64,000 nt of DNA from Terriglobus albidus (GTDB lineage Bacteria; Acidobacteriota; Terriglobia; Terriglobales; Acidobacteriaceae), in contig NZ_JAGTAS010000032.1 in NCBI RefSeq assembly GCF_025685425.1, forward strand, positions 1 to 64,000, in the 5' to 3' direction. A program made the position numbers and the translations under genes. This document shows positions 1-8,284 of this stretch, one piece after another. The notes under the pieces are model-generated. The model did not search any database. It was given only the letters and a program-made list of their open reading frames with translations, and was not told the origin of the DNA. Numbering within the stretch: position 1 is the first letter of the stretch; every line of letters starts with the position of its first letter.

Positions 1-49
1 TGAGCGTCGGTCGCTGTGACCGCAGGATGAACGGGTGCCGTCCGCCCGC

Positions 50-75
50 GGGGGAGACGATGCCTCGTCTCCCCC
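50..75. other. GC-rich perfect hairpin
   Basis: An 11-bp perfect inverted repeat (GGGGGAGACGA, 4-nt loop TGCC, then TCGTCTCCCCC). No coding frame around it looks real. It could belong to a terminator or to the 3' part of an RNA whose 5' part lies outside the window; no T-run follows on either strand. Confidence 0.45.
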
Positions 76-149
76 ACCACAACAGTCTCTTACAAACTGC
101 CGCTACCTCAGAGATACAAGGATGACAGAACAAGGCTGCGTCCACAGAC

Positions 150-177
150 AAGTAAGCCTCCGCGAGGAGGCTTACTT
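150..177. terminator. Perfect 12-bp hairpin downstream of inositol-phosphate synthase
   Basis: AAGTAAGCCTCC, loop GCGA, GGAGGCTTACTT form a perfect 12-bp stem with a tetraloop. It lies about 40 bp beyond the stop codon of the leftward gene, so it is a plausible transcription end point for it, or for a rightward transcript entering the window. A clear T-tract is missing on both sides, which lowers confidence in an intrinsic terminator. Confidence 0.4.
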
Positions 178-214
178 ACTATTCAACCATTCAACTTATT
201 CAACTATTCAACCA
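178..214. repeat. Short tandem TTCAAC-type repeat
   Basis: Four imperfect tandem units built on ATTCAACY (ATTCAACC, ATTCAACT, ATTCAACT, ATTCAACC) lie between the hairpin at 150-177 and the end of the inositol-3-phosphate synthase gene. Similar slippage-like TTAAAAGTT runs occur at 2566-2590 and 2705-2728. Confidence 0.5.
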
Positions 215-218
215 GTTT

Positions 219-1559
219 CTAATCTCCGTAATAATCCAGGCCTAAGTGAGTAATAAGACCCTCACCCATAATGTGGCGGAGAGTATTCTTCAGCTTCATG
301 GACTGAATAAAAAGATCGTGCTCCGGATATAGCCCTTCGGGCACCGTCGGCGCCTTGAAGTAGAAGCTCAGCCACTCCTGCATGCCCAGCTTCTTCAGCG
401 CCGGCGTGCGGTTGGCGAGATCCATGAAGAGCACCAAATCCAGCGCCAGCGGTGCGGCAAGAATGGAGTCGCGGCAGAGGAAGTCCACCTTGATCTGCAT
501 CGGGTAGCCGAGCCATCCGAAGATATCGATGTTATCCCAGCCTTCTTTGTTATCGCCGCGCGGCGGGTAATAGTTGATGCGGACCTTATGGTAGATATCT
601 TTGTACAGATCGGGATGGAGATCCGGCTGCAGGATGTAATCGAGTACACCCAGCTTGGTCTCTTCCTTGGTCTTGAAGTTATCCGGATCGTCCAGAACTT
701 CGCCGTCCCGATTGCCCAGAATGTTCGTCGAATACCAGCCCGAGAGGCCGAGCATACGCGTCTTGAAAGCCGGAGCAAGCACGGTCTTCATAAAGGTCTG
801 GCCGGTCTTGAAGTCCTTACCCGCGGTGGGCACACCTGCCTGCTTCGAAAGGTCCTGCAGCGCAGGAATGTCCACGGTGAGGTTGGGTGCGCCATTGATG
901 AAGGGAATGCCTTCTTTCAGGCAGGCCCAGGCGTAGATCATCGAGGGTGCGATATCGGGATCGTCGTTGACCAGACCCTTTTCAAATTTTTCCAGCGTGG
1001 AGTGGACCTCTTTCGGCTCCAGGAAGATCTCAGTCGAGCCGCACCAGATCATCACCTGACGATCGGTCTTTGTCTTGAACTCCGCGATATCGTTGCGGAT
1101 CTGATTGGCAAGATCGCACTTGCTGCGGCCGGTCTTCACCTTCTTGCCGTCGAGACGCTTGACGTAATGCTTGTCGAAGACTGCCGGCATCGGCTCAATG
1201 CCTTCGAGGAACGGCTTAATTTGATCCAATTGATCGCGATCGAGAACCTGAGCCGTCTTTGCAGCGTCATACAGATTGCCACCGAAGATGTCCCAACCGG
1301 TGAAGACGAGGTCATTCAGGTCAGCCAGTGGAACGAAGTCCTTAATCAGCGGTGAATTTCCCTCGGTGCGTTTGCCGAGCCGGATGGTTCCCATCTCGGC
1401 CAGCGAACCGATGGGTTTTGCAAAACCTTTGCGAACTGCCTCAACACCTGCGATGAGCGTCGTCGCAACTGCGCCCATGCCTGGAATCATGACGCCAAGT
1501 TTTCCCTTGGCGGGCTGAATCTGCGCCGCAGCTTCGTTGGCTGCGTTGTGATTAGACAT
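219..1559 (-). CDS. ino1: Inositol-3-phosphate synthase
   Basis: Predicted cytosolic NAD-dependent 1L-myo-inositol-1-phosphate synthase (EC 5.5.1.4), which isomerises glucose 6-phosphate to inositol 3-phosphate, the first step towards inositol lipids or solutes. Seen: 446 residues; an N-terminal Rossmann segment with GVMIPGMGAVATT near residues 22-34; family-like blocks GWDIFGGNLYDAA, WCGSTEIF, INGAPNLT, AGKDFKTGQT, LGLSGWYSTNILGNRDG and DFLCRDSILAAPL. Length and motif order match the prokaryotic branch. The gene stands alone and is divergent from the fructokinase gene, with about 95 bp between starts that must hold both promoters. The ATG at 1559 gives a short polar extension before the Rossmann fold and lacks a strong Shine-Dalgarno sequence. 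Confidence 0.93.
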   Translation of the reverse strand: MSNHNAANEAAAQIQPAKGKLGVMIPGMGAVATTLIAGVEAVRKGFAKPIGSLAEMGTIRLGKRTEGNSPLIKDFVPLADLNDLVFTGWDIFGGNLYDAAKTAQVLDRDQLDQIKPFLEGIEPMPAVFDKHYVKRLDGKKVKTGRSKCDLANQIRNDIAEFKTKTDRQVMIWCGSTEIFLEPKEVHSTLEKFEKGLVNDDPDIAPSMIYAWACLKEGIPFINGAPNLTVDIPALQDLSKQAGVPTAGKDFKTGQTFMKTVLAPAFKTRMLGLSGWYSTNILGNRDGEVLDDPDNFKTKEETKLGVLDYILQPDLHPDLYKDIYHKVRINYYPPRGDNKEGWDNIDIFGWLGYPMQIKVDFLCRDSILAAPLALDLVLFMDLANRTPALKKLGMQEWLSFYFKAPTVPEGLYPEHDLFIQSMKLKNTLRHIMGEGLITHLGLDYYGD

Positions 1560-1655
1560 ACTGCGTCACAACCTTCCCTCTATGTTTCTTACTTTCCGTT
1601 GTACGGAAGCTAAAGTATCTCACCAATTTCACGTGCGACAACTTATGCTTTAACC

Positions 1656-2558
1656 ATGCAGAACGCGCGTATTGGCATTGATCTAGGTGGAACGAAGATA
1701 GAAGCCCTGGTGTTGGATGAGCACGGCCAGGAACGTAAACGGTTACGCATTGCAACCCCACGAGAGTACTCCGCAACCGTAGAAGCTATCCGTGACTTAG
1801 TCACCGGAATTGAGTCTGAACTTGGTATTTCAGCTACAGTCGGTGTCGGTATGCCGGGCACCATCGTGCGCAGCACAGGACTGGTCAAGAACGCGAATTC
1901 AACCTGGTTGATCGGCAAGCCATTTGAGCGCGATCTAAGTGCTGCACTCAGCCGCGAGGTCCGCTGTGCCAATGACGCGAACTGCCTTGCCGTCTCCGAG
2001 GCGACCGACGGCGCCGCCGCAGGTATCGCCACCGTCTTCGCTGTCATCATCGGAACCGGCTGCGGCGGGGGCATCGCCCTGCACGGCCGCGTCCACGAGG
2101 GACGCAATGCCATCGCCGGCGAGTGGGGTCACAATGGCCTGCCCTGGCCCACGGCTGATGAGGTTCCCGGTCCCCCCTGCTACTGCGGCAAGCACGGGTG
2201 CATGGAGACGTGGGTCTCCGGGACCGGTCTGGGCAACGACTTCACCCGCGTTACCGGTGTCGCAAAGACCGGCGCCGAGGTGGGGGTCATGGCCGAAGGT
2301 GGCGACCCTGATGCCCTGGCTGCTTTTTCTCGCTTGGAGGACCGTCTGGCCAGGGGTTTATCCAACGTTATCCACATCCTCGACCCGGACGTGATCGTCA
2401 TGGGAGGAGGTCTTTCGAAGGCAAAGCGCCTCTACCAGAACCTCCCCGCCCTGATCGAAAAGTACAGTTTCGGCGGCGGCGTCGATACACCCGTGGTGGA
2501 GGCCAAGCACGGCGACTCCTCCGGTGTCCGCGGAGCTGCGTGGCTCTGGCCGCTTTGA
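1656..2558 (+). CDS. mak: ROK-family fructokinase (Mak type)
   Basis: Predicted ATP-dependent sugar kinase phosphorylating fructose, possibly also glucose or mannose, in the cytosol. Seen: 300 residues; phosphate-binding [13 protein letters not shown] at residues 6-18; [14 protein letters not shown] and [12 protein letters not shown] in the middle; [10 protein letters not shown]; the zinc motif as [12 protein letters not shown]. The blocks NANSTWL and [12 protein letters not shown] follow E. coli Mak almost word for word, so Mak is a better label than generic ROK. It is monocistronic, ends 29 bp before a strong terminator (2588-2641), and is divergent from inositol-3-phosphate synthase. Substrate is inferred from similarity only. 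Confidence 0.88.
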   Translation: MQNARIGIDLGGTKIEALVLDEHGQERKRLRIATPREYSATVEAIRDLVTGIESELGISATVGVGMPGTIVRSTGLVKNANSTWLIGKPFERDLSAALSREVRCANDANCLAVSEATDGAAAGIATVFAVIIGTGCGGGIALHGRVHEGRNAIAGEWGHNGLPWPTADEVPGPPCYCGKHGCMETWVSGTGLGNDFTRVTGVAKTGAEVGVMAEGGDPDALAAFSRLEDRLARGLSNVIHILDPDVIVMGGGLSKAKRLYQNLPALIEKYSFGGGVDTPVVEAKHGDSSGVRGAAWLWPL

Positions 2559-2587
2559 AGAGTTAAAAGTTGAAGGTTAAAAGTTAA

Positions 2588-2641
2588 AGAGGGATTCTGT
2601 GGTGAGTTGAAGCTATGGCCTCACCAGAGTCCCTCTTTTTC
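2588..2641 (+). terminator. Intrinsic terminator of the fructokinase gene
   Basis: AGAGGGATTCTGTGGTGAG pairs with CTCACCAGAGTCCCTCT (near-perfect stem, one bulge and one mismatch), followed by TTTTTCT on the + strand. It starts 29 bp after the fructokinase stop. Confidence 0.75.
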
Positions 2642-2654
2642 TACGCGCCAAAAT

Positions 2655-2704
2655 AAAAAAGGATCTTGCTGGAGAAGCAAAACCCCTGCCTCACTACAAG
2701 ATCC
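2655..2704 (-). terminator. Intrinsic terminator of the dedA gene
   Basis: Read on the - strand, GGATCTTG and CAAGATCC form an 8-bp stem around a 28-nt loop, followed by TTTTTTATTTT. It lies 35 bp beyond the DedA stop and is back to back with the fructokinase terminator. The outer flanks TTAAAAGTTAAAGAGGGA (about 2576-2594) and TCCCTCTTTAACTTTTAA (about 2702-2719) also pair over the whole interval. Confidence 0.7.
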
Positions 2705-2739
2705 CTCTTTAACTTTTAACTATTAACTTGCGACTGCTT

Positions 2740-3381
2740 TTAAGCGTTTGCTTCGCTGCGTGAATTCTTCAGGTGTGTCCAGACGAACCAAACGATGCCG
2801 GCGACGAGTATCAGCAGAATCGCTGCGTCCGCCTTGTGCAGCACCTTCTTCAGCGTGGAGTTCGGGTCATTCCAGCTTTCCCCGGCCTTCATGCCCACCC
2901 ATGCCAGGGCAAAGCACCAGGGCCATGAGCCGATGAAGGTATAGATGTGGAAGCGGAGCTGCGGCATCTTTGCGATGCCGGCGGGTAGCGCGATAAAGGT
3001 GCGCACCACGGGCAGCAGACGCCCGATCAGCACCGTGATGTCTCCATACTTCTGAAAGTAATGGTCGACACGGTCGAGGTCGTGCTTGCTCATCAACACA
3101 TAACGCCCGAACTTTTCGACCAGCGGACGCCCGCCGTAGGCTCCGAGCCAGTACGCCACCACCGAGCCGAGGTTGCAGCCGAGCGCACCCATAGTGGCCG
3201 CCCAAAAGAGGCTCATCTTGCCCTGGTACACCACATAGCCGGCAAATGGCATGATGATTTCGCTGGGAAGCGGAATGCAGGCCGACTCAATGCCCATGAG
3301 AAGAGCAATGCCCGGGTAGTGCAGCGCGGCGATCAGGCCGGTAACGTACGGCAAGAGGAAATTGATAATTTTTTCAGTCAT
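2740..3381 (-). CDS. DedA-family inner-membrane protein
   Basis: Member of the DedA/SNARE-associated superfamily. Known members act in membrane homeostasis and several flip undecaprenyl phosphate or phospholipids. Seen: 213 residues, mostly hydrophobic, with about five to six membrane segments; the conserved re-entrant-loop motif ESACIPLPSEIIMPFAG near residues 32-48; a second motif GRLLPVVRTFIALPAGI near 120-136 with the expected Gly-Arg and Pro-x-x-Arg; a charged C-terminus. The gene is monocistronic with its own downstream terminator. No clear Shine-Dalgarno precedes the ATG at 3381. The transported lipid cannot be told from the sequence. Confidence 0.85.
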   Translation of the reverse strand: MTEKIINFLLPYVTGLIAALHYPGIALLMGIESACIPLPSEIIMPFAGYVVYQGKMSLFWAATMGALGCNLGSVVAYWLGAYGGRPLVEKFGRYVLMSKHDLDRVDHYFQKYGDITVLIGRLLPVVRTFIALPAGIAKMPQLRFHIYTFIGSWPWCFALAWVGMKAGESWNDPNSTLKKVLHKADAAILLILVAGIVWFVWTHLKNSRSEANA

Positions 3382-3712
3382 TTGGTGAGGAGGCGTGCCC
3401 TTGCAGTATACCGGGAGGCCGATTGCGGCTGTGTCAAAAGCAGTTGCTGGATGGGCGCTTCTCCCACCGGGGTACCCCTCCCTCGCAACGCCAGGGTGGG
3501 CAAGGAATACCCCAAATTTCTAACAAGCCACAGAACAAAATTTGTCGGTATGCTTCGTTGCTAGTGAAACGGAGACACTTTACACTCCCTTTTTGTGTTT
3601 CTCCTGCAAGAATCTCTTTTCATTGAAGTTACGAGGTAATCCTTTCCCGCCCTAGCTTTGCGAACGTTCACCCCAACGAACAAAGTTCGTTGGGGGACCC
3701 AGAGGGTTATAG
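3382..3712. other. Intergenic region with hairpins and a degenerate repeat end
   Basis: No convincing gene in 331 bp. It contains a CCCACC...GGGTGGG inverted pair (about 3471-3504), a stretch AATTTGTCGGTATGC (3539-3553) that resembles a decayed end of the MITE-like elements at 17847 and 26865, and the palindrome at 3671-3695. Confidence 0.5.
3671..3695. repeat. Dispersed palindrome CCCCAACGAAC/GTTCGTTGGGG, copy 1
   Basis: Perfect 11-bp inverted repeat with a 3-nt AAA loop, about 18 bp beyond the stop of the ThyX-like gene. Related palindromes occur at 17912-17936, 28146-28168 and 61489-61513, always between genes, so this is a dispersed repeat as well as a possible 3'-end hairpin. Confidence 0.65.
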
Positions 3713-5290
3713 CTATCGTTTCAACAGATCGATGGGTTCGTCGATGTCGACCGTGCGGAAGTAGCTTGCCAGTGAGGGATGGCGTTCTGCTACGGCGCGA
3801 TACATCTCCCAAGCCACATTGCGGTAGGAGAAGTGGCCGGCGACGCCGGAGCGAAGCTCACTGATATAGAGGGCCTCCGCGAAGTCCATCTTGAAGAGCG
3901 CACGGACGCGCGTACCCAGCGGTAGCAAATACTGGGCTGACTGTTCCGCCTCGGGCAAGCCGGAGTCGCGGAGTGCACGGTAGGCGGCAAAGCTTGCCTC
4001 CATCGCTTCGCGGTACTCCTCTTCCAGGCCTGCATCAGCCAAACTCGGCTGACCTGGGCACTCGGGGATCTCGTAGCCGTGCACGTCAGTAAACTCCTGG
4101 ATAAGCTGCACGCACTTGCGATGACGGTGCATGTCGCGGAACCCACCGATATCCATCAGGATGTCGAAACCAAAGCCGTGGCCTGAAGAGAAGGCACGCG
4201 TGAGTTCGTCATGCCGTCCGCGATGCTTCGCGCCGAGCGCCACAATGGCATCGCGCTGCGCCGCCGAAAGACCGGTGACGGCATTGCGAATCTGGCGGTA
4301 GGAGTAGTGGCAGTGCGGATAGAGCAGCGAGGCAGCGAGTTCCACCTCCAGCCCCTCGGAGTCATCCACCAGATCGACCAACGGAGCCGGCTCAATCGCT
4401 GCTCCCTGCATCAGCTCAGCCGCTGCTGCACGCAGTTCCTGCTTTGTCGATGCTTCATAGGCGGAGGGCTGGGTATACTTCACCAGCGTGGGAGAGACCT
4501 TTACCTCGCGGCCCAACACGGCCAGGGCGCGGTCACCGCACATCCCGTCCACGGATTTGATCTCCTGGCACAGTACCCGGGCCTCATCAGCGTGAACGTT
4601 CCATGCCGGACCGGTGGCTGCTTCACGCAGCTTCTCGCCAAGCTGCCGAATTTCGGCAAACTCCGAACCAAGAAGCCGCGCAATCTGCCCTTCCAGCGTG
4701 CGTGCATTCACAATCTGCCCGAGGGAGGTATTCGTTGCCAACGGCAGCAGATAACGAGCGACATCGAAAGCGCGAGCCTTGAGCGTGCGAACATAGGCAT
4801 CGTCTTTCATCTCCGCAGGCTGCGGGATAGCTCCCTTTAATGCCTCCAGCATCTGCTTGCCGATGCGGTCATAGGCGATGAACAGTTTTTCAATGGCAGC
4901 GGTATACTCGGCGGTCTTTTCTCGCAGCGCAGGCGTATACCAGCCGCTCTTTTTGAAGTCCTGATAGCGGGTCGAGCGCTCCTGCCCATCCCAGCGCTGC
5001 TCGTCCACCAGGGCAATGGCTGCCAGCAGGCTCAGCCGTTCGATCGCGAACGCAACGTGCGCCAGGTCAGCGATGGAGCGATGACCGTATGCAAAGTAGA
5101 AGGTGTTGAGGAACTGCTCGGCACGCTGGGTGCTGATCTCTTTCAATGACTCTTTCATCGAAAGAGCCGAGCGTGAGTACTTGGCCATGGCATAGGCCAG
5201 CACCTCAGGATCGGCGCCGTGAATGGCGTACACCTCGGTCGTGTTCATGTTCTCCGGAAATGCGGTGGGGTTCTGGCGGACGTCACTCAT
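3713..5290 (-). CDS. Double-domain ThyX-like (FAD-dependent thymidylate synthase-related) protein
   Basis: Related to flavin-dependent thymidylate synthase, which makes dTMP from dUMP. Usual ThyX is about 220-260 residues; this has 525 and reads as two ThyX-like halves (about 15-230 and 300-510). Half 1 has GHRSIADLAHVAFAIERLS (69-87), then DEQRWDGQERSTRY where ThyX has its RHRxxSxNExSxRY signature, then YLLPLATNTSLGQIVNAR (180-197) and an AEIRQL segment. Half 2 has DMHRHRKCVQL (386-396), YLLPLGTRVRALFKMDFAEAL (454-473) and a matching C-terminal helix. Each half keeps only part of the canonical active-site signature. Start chosen at 5290 because GGAGG lies 5 nt upstream; an ATG at 5311 is also in frame. 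Whether it makes dTMP is uncertain. Confidence 0.8.
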   Translation of the reverse strand: MSDVRQNPTAFPENMNTTEVYAIHGADPEVLAYAMAKYSRSALSMKESLKEISTQRAEQFLNTFYFAYGHRSIADLAHVAFAIERLSLLAAIALVDEQRWDGQERSTRYQDFKKSGWYTPALREKTAEYTAAIEKLFIAYDRIGKQMLEALKGAIPQPAEMKDDAYVRTLKARAFDVARYLLPLATNTSLGQIVNARTLEGQIARLLGSEFAEIRQLGEKLREAATGPAWNVHADEARVLCQEIKSVDGMCGDRALAVLGREVKVSPTLVKYTQPSAYEASTKQELRAAAAELMQGAAIEPAPLVDLVDDSEGLEVELAASLLYPHCHYSYRQIRNAVTGLSAAQRDAIVALGAKHRGRHDELTRAFSSGHGFGFDILMDIGGFRDMHRHRKCVQLIQEFTDVHGYEIPECPGQPSLADAGLEEEYREAMEASFAAYRALRDSGLPEAEQSAQYLLPLGTRVRALFKMDFAEALYISELRSGVAGHFSYRNVAWEMYRAVAERHPSLASYFRTVDIDEPIDLLKR

Positions 5291-5421
5291 GGCACCTCCA
5301 AGCATAGCCAATCGGCATCTGGAATACGCCGGTCATTTTCCAGAGCAAGAGATGGCGGTCTGGATCGGCGTTCGCCCGCCTATAATCGGCTCTGACAGGA
5401 AAAGGAGTACCCGCAGCAAAG

Positions 5422-6168
5422 ATGCCGACACTTCAAGGCCGTATCGCACTCGTCACCGGAGCATCGCAGGGCATTGGACGCGCCTGCGCACTGGAACTTG
5501 CCCGTCACGGGGCCACCGTCGCACTGGCCGCACGCCAGGTTGACAAGCTTGAAGCCGTCGCAGCCGAGATCCGCGACGCCGGCGGTACTGCCGAAGCCTT
5601 CGCTCTCGATATCTCCTCCGAGGAATCCATTAAGGCCGCAGCCAAGGAAATCATCGCCAGGTTCGGGAAGGTTGAGATTCTGGTCAACAACGCCGGCATT
5701 ACAAGGGACACACTGGTCCTGCGCATGAAGCGCGATGACTGGGACTCGGTGCTCTCGACCAACCTGACCGGCAGCTTTCTTCTGACACAGGCGCTGATCT
5801 CGCCGATGATGAAGAACCGGTGGGGCCGGATCATCAACATCACCTCGGTTGTCGGCGAGATCGGACAGGCCGGACAGGTCAACTACGCCGCTTCCAAGGC
5901 CGGCATGATCGGTATGACCAAGGCGCTGGCGCGCGAGTTTGCCAGCCGCAGCATCACCGTCAACGCAGTTGCGCCCGGCTTTGTCGAGACAGCCATGACC
6001 CACCTCCTTTCGGACGAGCAGAAGGCATTCTTCGGCACACAGATTCCTCTGGGCCGCCCCGGCACCGACAAAGAAGTGGGTTATGCGGTTGCCTTCCTCG
6101 CCAGTGAAGAGGCAGGCTACATTACCGGACACACACTTGACGTCAATGGCGGCATGTACATGGGCTAA
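5422..6168 (+). CDS. fabG: 3-oxoacyl-[acyl-carrier-protein] reductase
   Basis: Predicted NADPH-dependent beta-ketoacyl-ACP reductase of type II fatty-acid synthesis, cytosolic. Seen: 248 residues, the usual SDR length; cofactor motif TGASQGIGRACALELA near residues 12-27; NNAGITRDTLVLRM as in FabG proteins; catalytic Ser in NITSVVG and YAASKAG giving the Tyr-x3-Lys pair; PGFVETAMT; C-terminal GGMYMG. Shine-Dalgarno AAAGGAG lies 13 nt upstream of the ATG. It does not sit with other fab genes, so another SDR substrate is possible, but NNAGITRD and the C-terminus favour FabG. Its stop codon TAA is the first triplet of the family A repeat that starts at 6169. Confidence 0.88.
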   Translation: MPTLQGRIALVTGASQGIGRACALELARHGATVALAARQVDKLEAVAAEIRDAGGTAEAFALDISSEESIKAAAKEIIARFGKVEILVNNAGITRDTLVLRMKRDDWDSVLSTNLTGSFLLTQALISPMMKNRWGRIINITSVVGEIGQAGQVNYAASKAGMIGMTKALAREFASRSITVNAVAPGFVETAMTHLLSDEQKAFFGTQIPLGRPGTDKEVGYAVAFLASEEAGYITGHTLDVNGGMYMG

Positions 6169-6276
6169 AGCATTTTCCCTGTAGGTGTGATGTAGGGCTT
6201 CCGCATCTATGGGCGTTTTCCGCAAAGAAAACGCCGCTGGACGCCTCTGCGGGTACCGAGCAACAGGGAAAATGCT
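6169..6276 (+). repeat. Dispersed nested-palindrome repeat family A, copy 1
   Basis: A 108-bp element with perfect 14-bp terminal inverted repeats (AGCATTTTCCCTGT / ACAGGGAAAATGCT) and an inner pair GGCGTTTTC / GAAAACGCC. It abuts the stop codon of fabG. Other copies: 9337-9446, 37876-37964, 46086-46193, 57236-57342 and fragment 41451-41490. Confidence 0.85.
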
Positions 6277-6279
6277 CTT

Positions 6280-6393
6280 AGAGCAATTCTCCTAATACTG
6301 TAGTGTTGGATAAATCTGTGAATGCCGTTTTCTTCGAAGGAAAACGGCGCAAACTGCCAAAGCTCCGCTCTACACCTTTAGGTGAACTGCTCT
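6280..6393 (+). repeat. Dispersed nested-palindrome repeat family B, copy 1
   Basis: Begins 4 bp after the family A copy. Outer inverted repeats AGAGCAATTCTCCTAA / TTAGGTGAACTGCTCT (imperfect), inner pair GCCGTTTTC / GAAAACGGC. It has the same two-level design and the same AGAGCA end as family A but a different interior. A second, decayed copy starts at 20589. Confidence 0.7.
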
Positions 6394-6478
6394 TAGCCGC
6401 CCATGTAGATCTCCGTAGATTTGAGTTGCGGGCAAGTGATATACCCTTGAGCGTTACAACCGACGAGGAGTAGATGCC

Positions 6479-8074
6479 CTGAAGCGATCCCGTCTCATCG
6501 CCGCAGCTGTACTTCTCTCCTGCACTGCCGCCGTGCTTCCACTCATGGCGATGTATCTGCTTGGCCGCTCCCGCTCGGTCGAGACGGAACAGCGCCATCT
6601 CACCGACTATGGCAACTGGACTGTCATGCGGGCGAATATTACGCTCAGCGACGCCGTGGCCGCCTTAAAGGACGTGGAGGCCCAGCGCTGGCACGACTGC
6701 TCCCAGGCGCACATCGAAGCCATGCGGTTGTACACCATGAATCACCGCGCCATTAATGAGGTGGGCTTCTTCAAGGATGGATATCTTGTCTGCACCTCGT
6801 GGGGCGTAGTCGACCATCCTCTTCCAAGGCGCCCGCCAGATTACCGGATCGATGGCGGCATCGGCGTCCATCTACGTGTGACTCCTCTTGTCACCCGGGG
6901 GCAGCCCATGATCGGCTTCGAGTACGGCTCTCATAACGTGCTGGTCGATCCGGTCCGCATGGTCGACGTTCTGGTCGACAATGAGATGGCCCTTGCCCTG
7001 GCCAACAGCAACGGCGAAGTCCTGGCTACGCTCAACAATCCTGATCCTGCGGTCGTTCGTCAGGCTATCGATCATCCAGGTCCTGGCGAGGCCGGCAACT
7101 TGCTTTACTCCAGCTACCGAACATCACTTTGGACGGCAGTTGCCATCGAACGCCGCACGTATACCCGAGCAGATTTTCACCGGCAGGAGCTTGTATTGCT
7201 GCCCGTCGGCCTCCTGATAGCAGGCCTGATGGTCGGCACTATCACCTGGGCACTCCGCCGCCGGCTCTCACCTCTCTCCGAGCTGGAGATTGCCGTTAAG
7301 AACAAGGAGTTCATTCCCTGGTATCAGCCCATCGTCGAGCTGGCAACCGGCCGCTGCATCGGTGCGGAGGCGCTTGCACGCTGGCATCGCCCCGATGGCA
7401 CCATCGTCGGAGCGAACATCTTTATCCCAGTGGCGGAACAGAGTGAGCTCATCCGCCTGATCACCGATCTGATCGTGGAGAGGACGATCGCCGATATGTA
7501 TCCATTCCTCTCCCGTAAAGCCGGCCTGCACATTGCGATCAATCTGAGCGCGGACGATGTGGAGACCGGACGCCCCCTGCCCTTGCTGGCCGAACTGCTG
7601 CGCGAAAGAGGTATTCCTCCAAACCGCATCTGGCTGGAAGTAACCGAACGTGGATTCATCAACGCTACTGCCGCACGCGATACGCTGATGCGCGCTCAGG
7701 CACAGGGGCACATCATCGCGGTCGACGACTTCGGAACAGGCTATTCCAACCTGGGCCTGCTCCACTCGCTCCCATTGAATGTTCTCAAGATCGATAAGTC
7801 GTTCGTGGACGCCATCGGCACCGAGTCGGCGACCAGCACCGTGATCGCCCACATCATCGATATGGCCAATGAACTGCAGCTAGAGATCATTGCTGAAGGG
7901 ATTGAGACAGCCGCACAGGCGGAGTATCTGCGCAGCCGCGGTGTCCGCTACGGCCAGGGATGGTTCTTCGCCAAAGCCATGCAGCGCGAAGAGTTTCTGG
8001 CCTACTACCGGCTGCACAAAGACAAGGAAGTGAAGTCCGAACCGGCGCTGTCATCAAATGAGACAACTTGGTAA
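6479..8074 (+). CDS. Membrane-anchored CSS-motif EAL cyclic-di-GMP phosphodiesterase
   Basis: Predicted to hydrolyse c-di-GMP, with a periplasmic redox-sensing CSS domain. With the CTG at 6479 as start the protein has 531 residues: basic n-region then TM1 (about 5-26), periplasmic domain with DCSQAH and the CSS-type VCTSWG, TM2 near 242-260, then the EAL domain. Catalytic signatures are intact: EALARW, INLSADDV, LEVTERG, VDDFGTGYSNLG, KIDKSFV, AEGIETAAQ and GQGWFFAKAM, so it should be active. The start is unusual. The first ATG/GTG in frame (GTG 6533) would remove most of TM1, whereas CTG 6479 has GAGGAG 8 nt upstream and yields a good signal anchor; no ATG, GTG or TTG lies between the upstream stop (6437) and it. 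In E. coli such proteins respond to disulfide status of the two Cys. Confidence 0.85.
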   Translation: MKRSRLIAAAVLLSCTAAVLPLMAMYLLGRSRSVETEQRHLTDYGNWTVMRANITLSDAVAALKDVEAQRWHDCSQAHIEAMRLYTMNHRAINEVGFFKDGYLVCTSWGVVDHPLPRRPPDYRIDGGIGVHLRVTPLVTRGQPMIGFEYGSHNVLVDPVRMVDVLVDNEMALALANSNGEVLATLNNPDPAVVRQAIDHPGPGEAGNLLYSSYRTSLWTAVAIERRTYTRADFHRQELVLLPVGLLIAGLMVGTITWALRRRLSPLSELEIAVKNKEFIPWYQPIVELATGRCIGAEALARWHRPDGTIVGANIFIPVAEQSELIRLITDLIVERTIADMYPFLSRKAGLHIAINLSADDVETGRPLPLLAELLRERGIPPNRIWLEVTERGFINATAARDTLMRAQAQGHIIAVDDFGTGYSNLGLLHSLPLNVLKIDKSFVDAIGTESATSTVIAHIIDMANELQLEIIAEGIETAAQAEYLRSRGVRYGQGWFFAKAMQREEFLAYYRLHKDKEVKSEPALSSNETTW

Positions 8075-8145
8075 CAGGACGGTGCATGTCGATATTCAAA
8101 ACAAAGACCCAGGGTAAAACCCGCTTCTTTTATTGACCCAATAGA

Positions 8146-8166
8146 CCGTGGGCTAAAAGCTCACGG
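8146..8166. other. Short inverted repeat in the 8075-8284 gap
   Basis: CCGTGGGCT / AGCTCACGG pair around AAA, one mismatch. It lies between the convergent EAL and oxidoreductase genes and may act as a terminator. The same gap holds GCAGATTTCTCCGCTTCGC (about 8223-8241), which looks like genome-repeat DNA; nothing in it looks coding. Confidence 0.35.
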
Positions 8167-8284
8167 CACGCGATCCGCCCAAAGCGCGATCGCCAGTCAA
8201 ACAGCGAAGAATGGGTAGAGAAGCAGATTTCTCCGCTTCGCTGCGAAATGACAATTAAGAATAAACTCTACGCACCGATACTCT

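Noticed and set aside
100-150. ACAGAACAAGGCTG near position 127 recalls the conserved 3' segment of RNase P RNA
   Set aside because: The following bases do not keep GGCTTA, and none of the other conserved RNase P blocks appear in positions 1-120.
588-1355. A 255-codon frame on the + strand
   Set aside because: Antisense shadow of inositol-3-phosphate synthase, without motifs or ribosome binding site.
5380-6225. A 281-codon frame on the - strand
   Set aside because: Antisense shadow of fabG.
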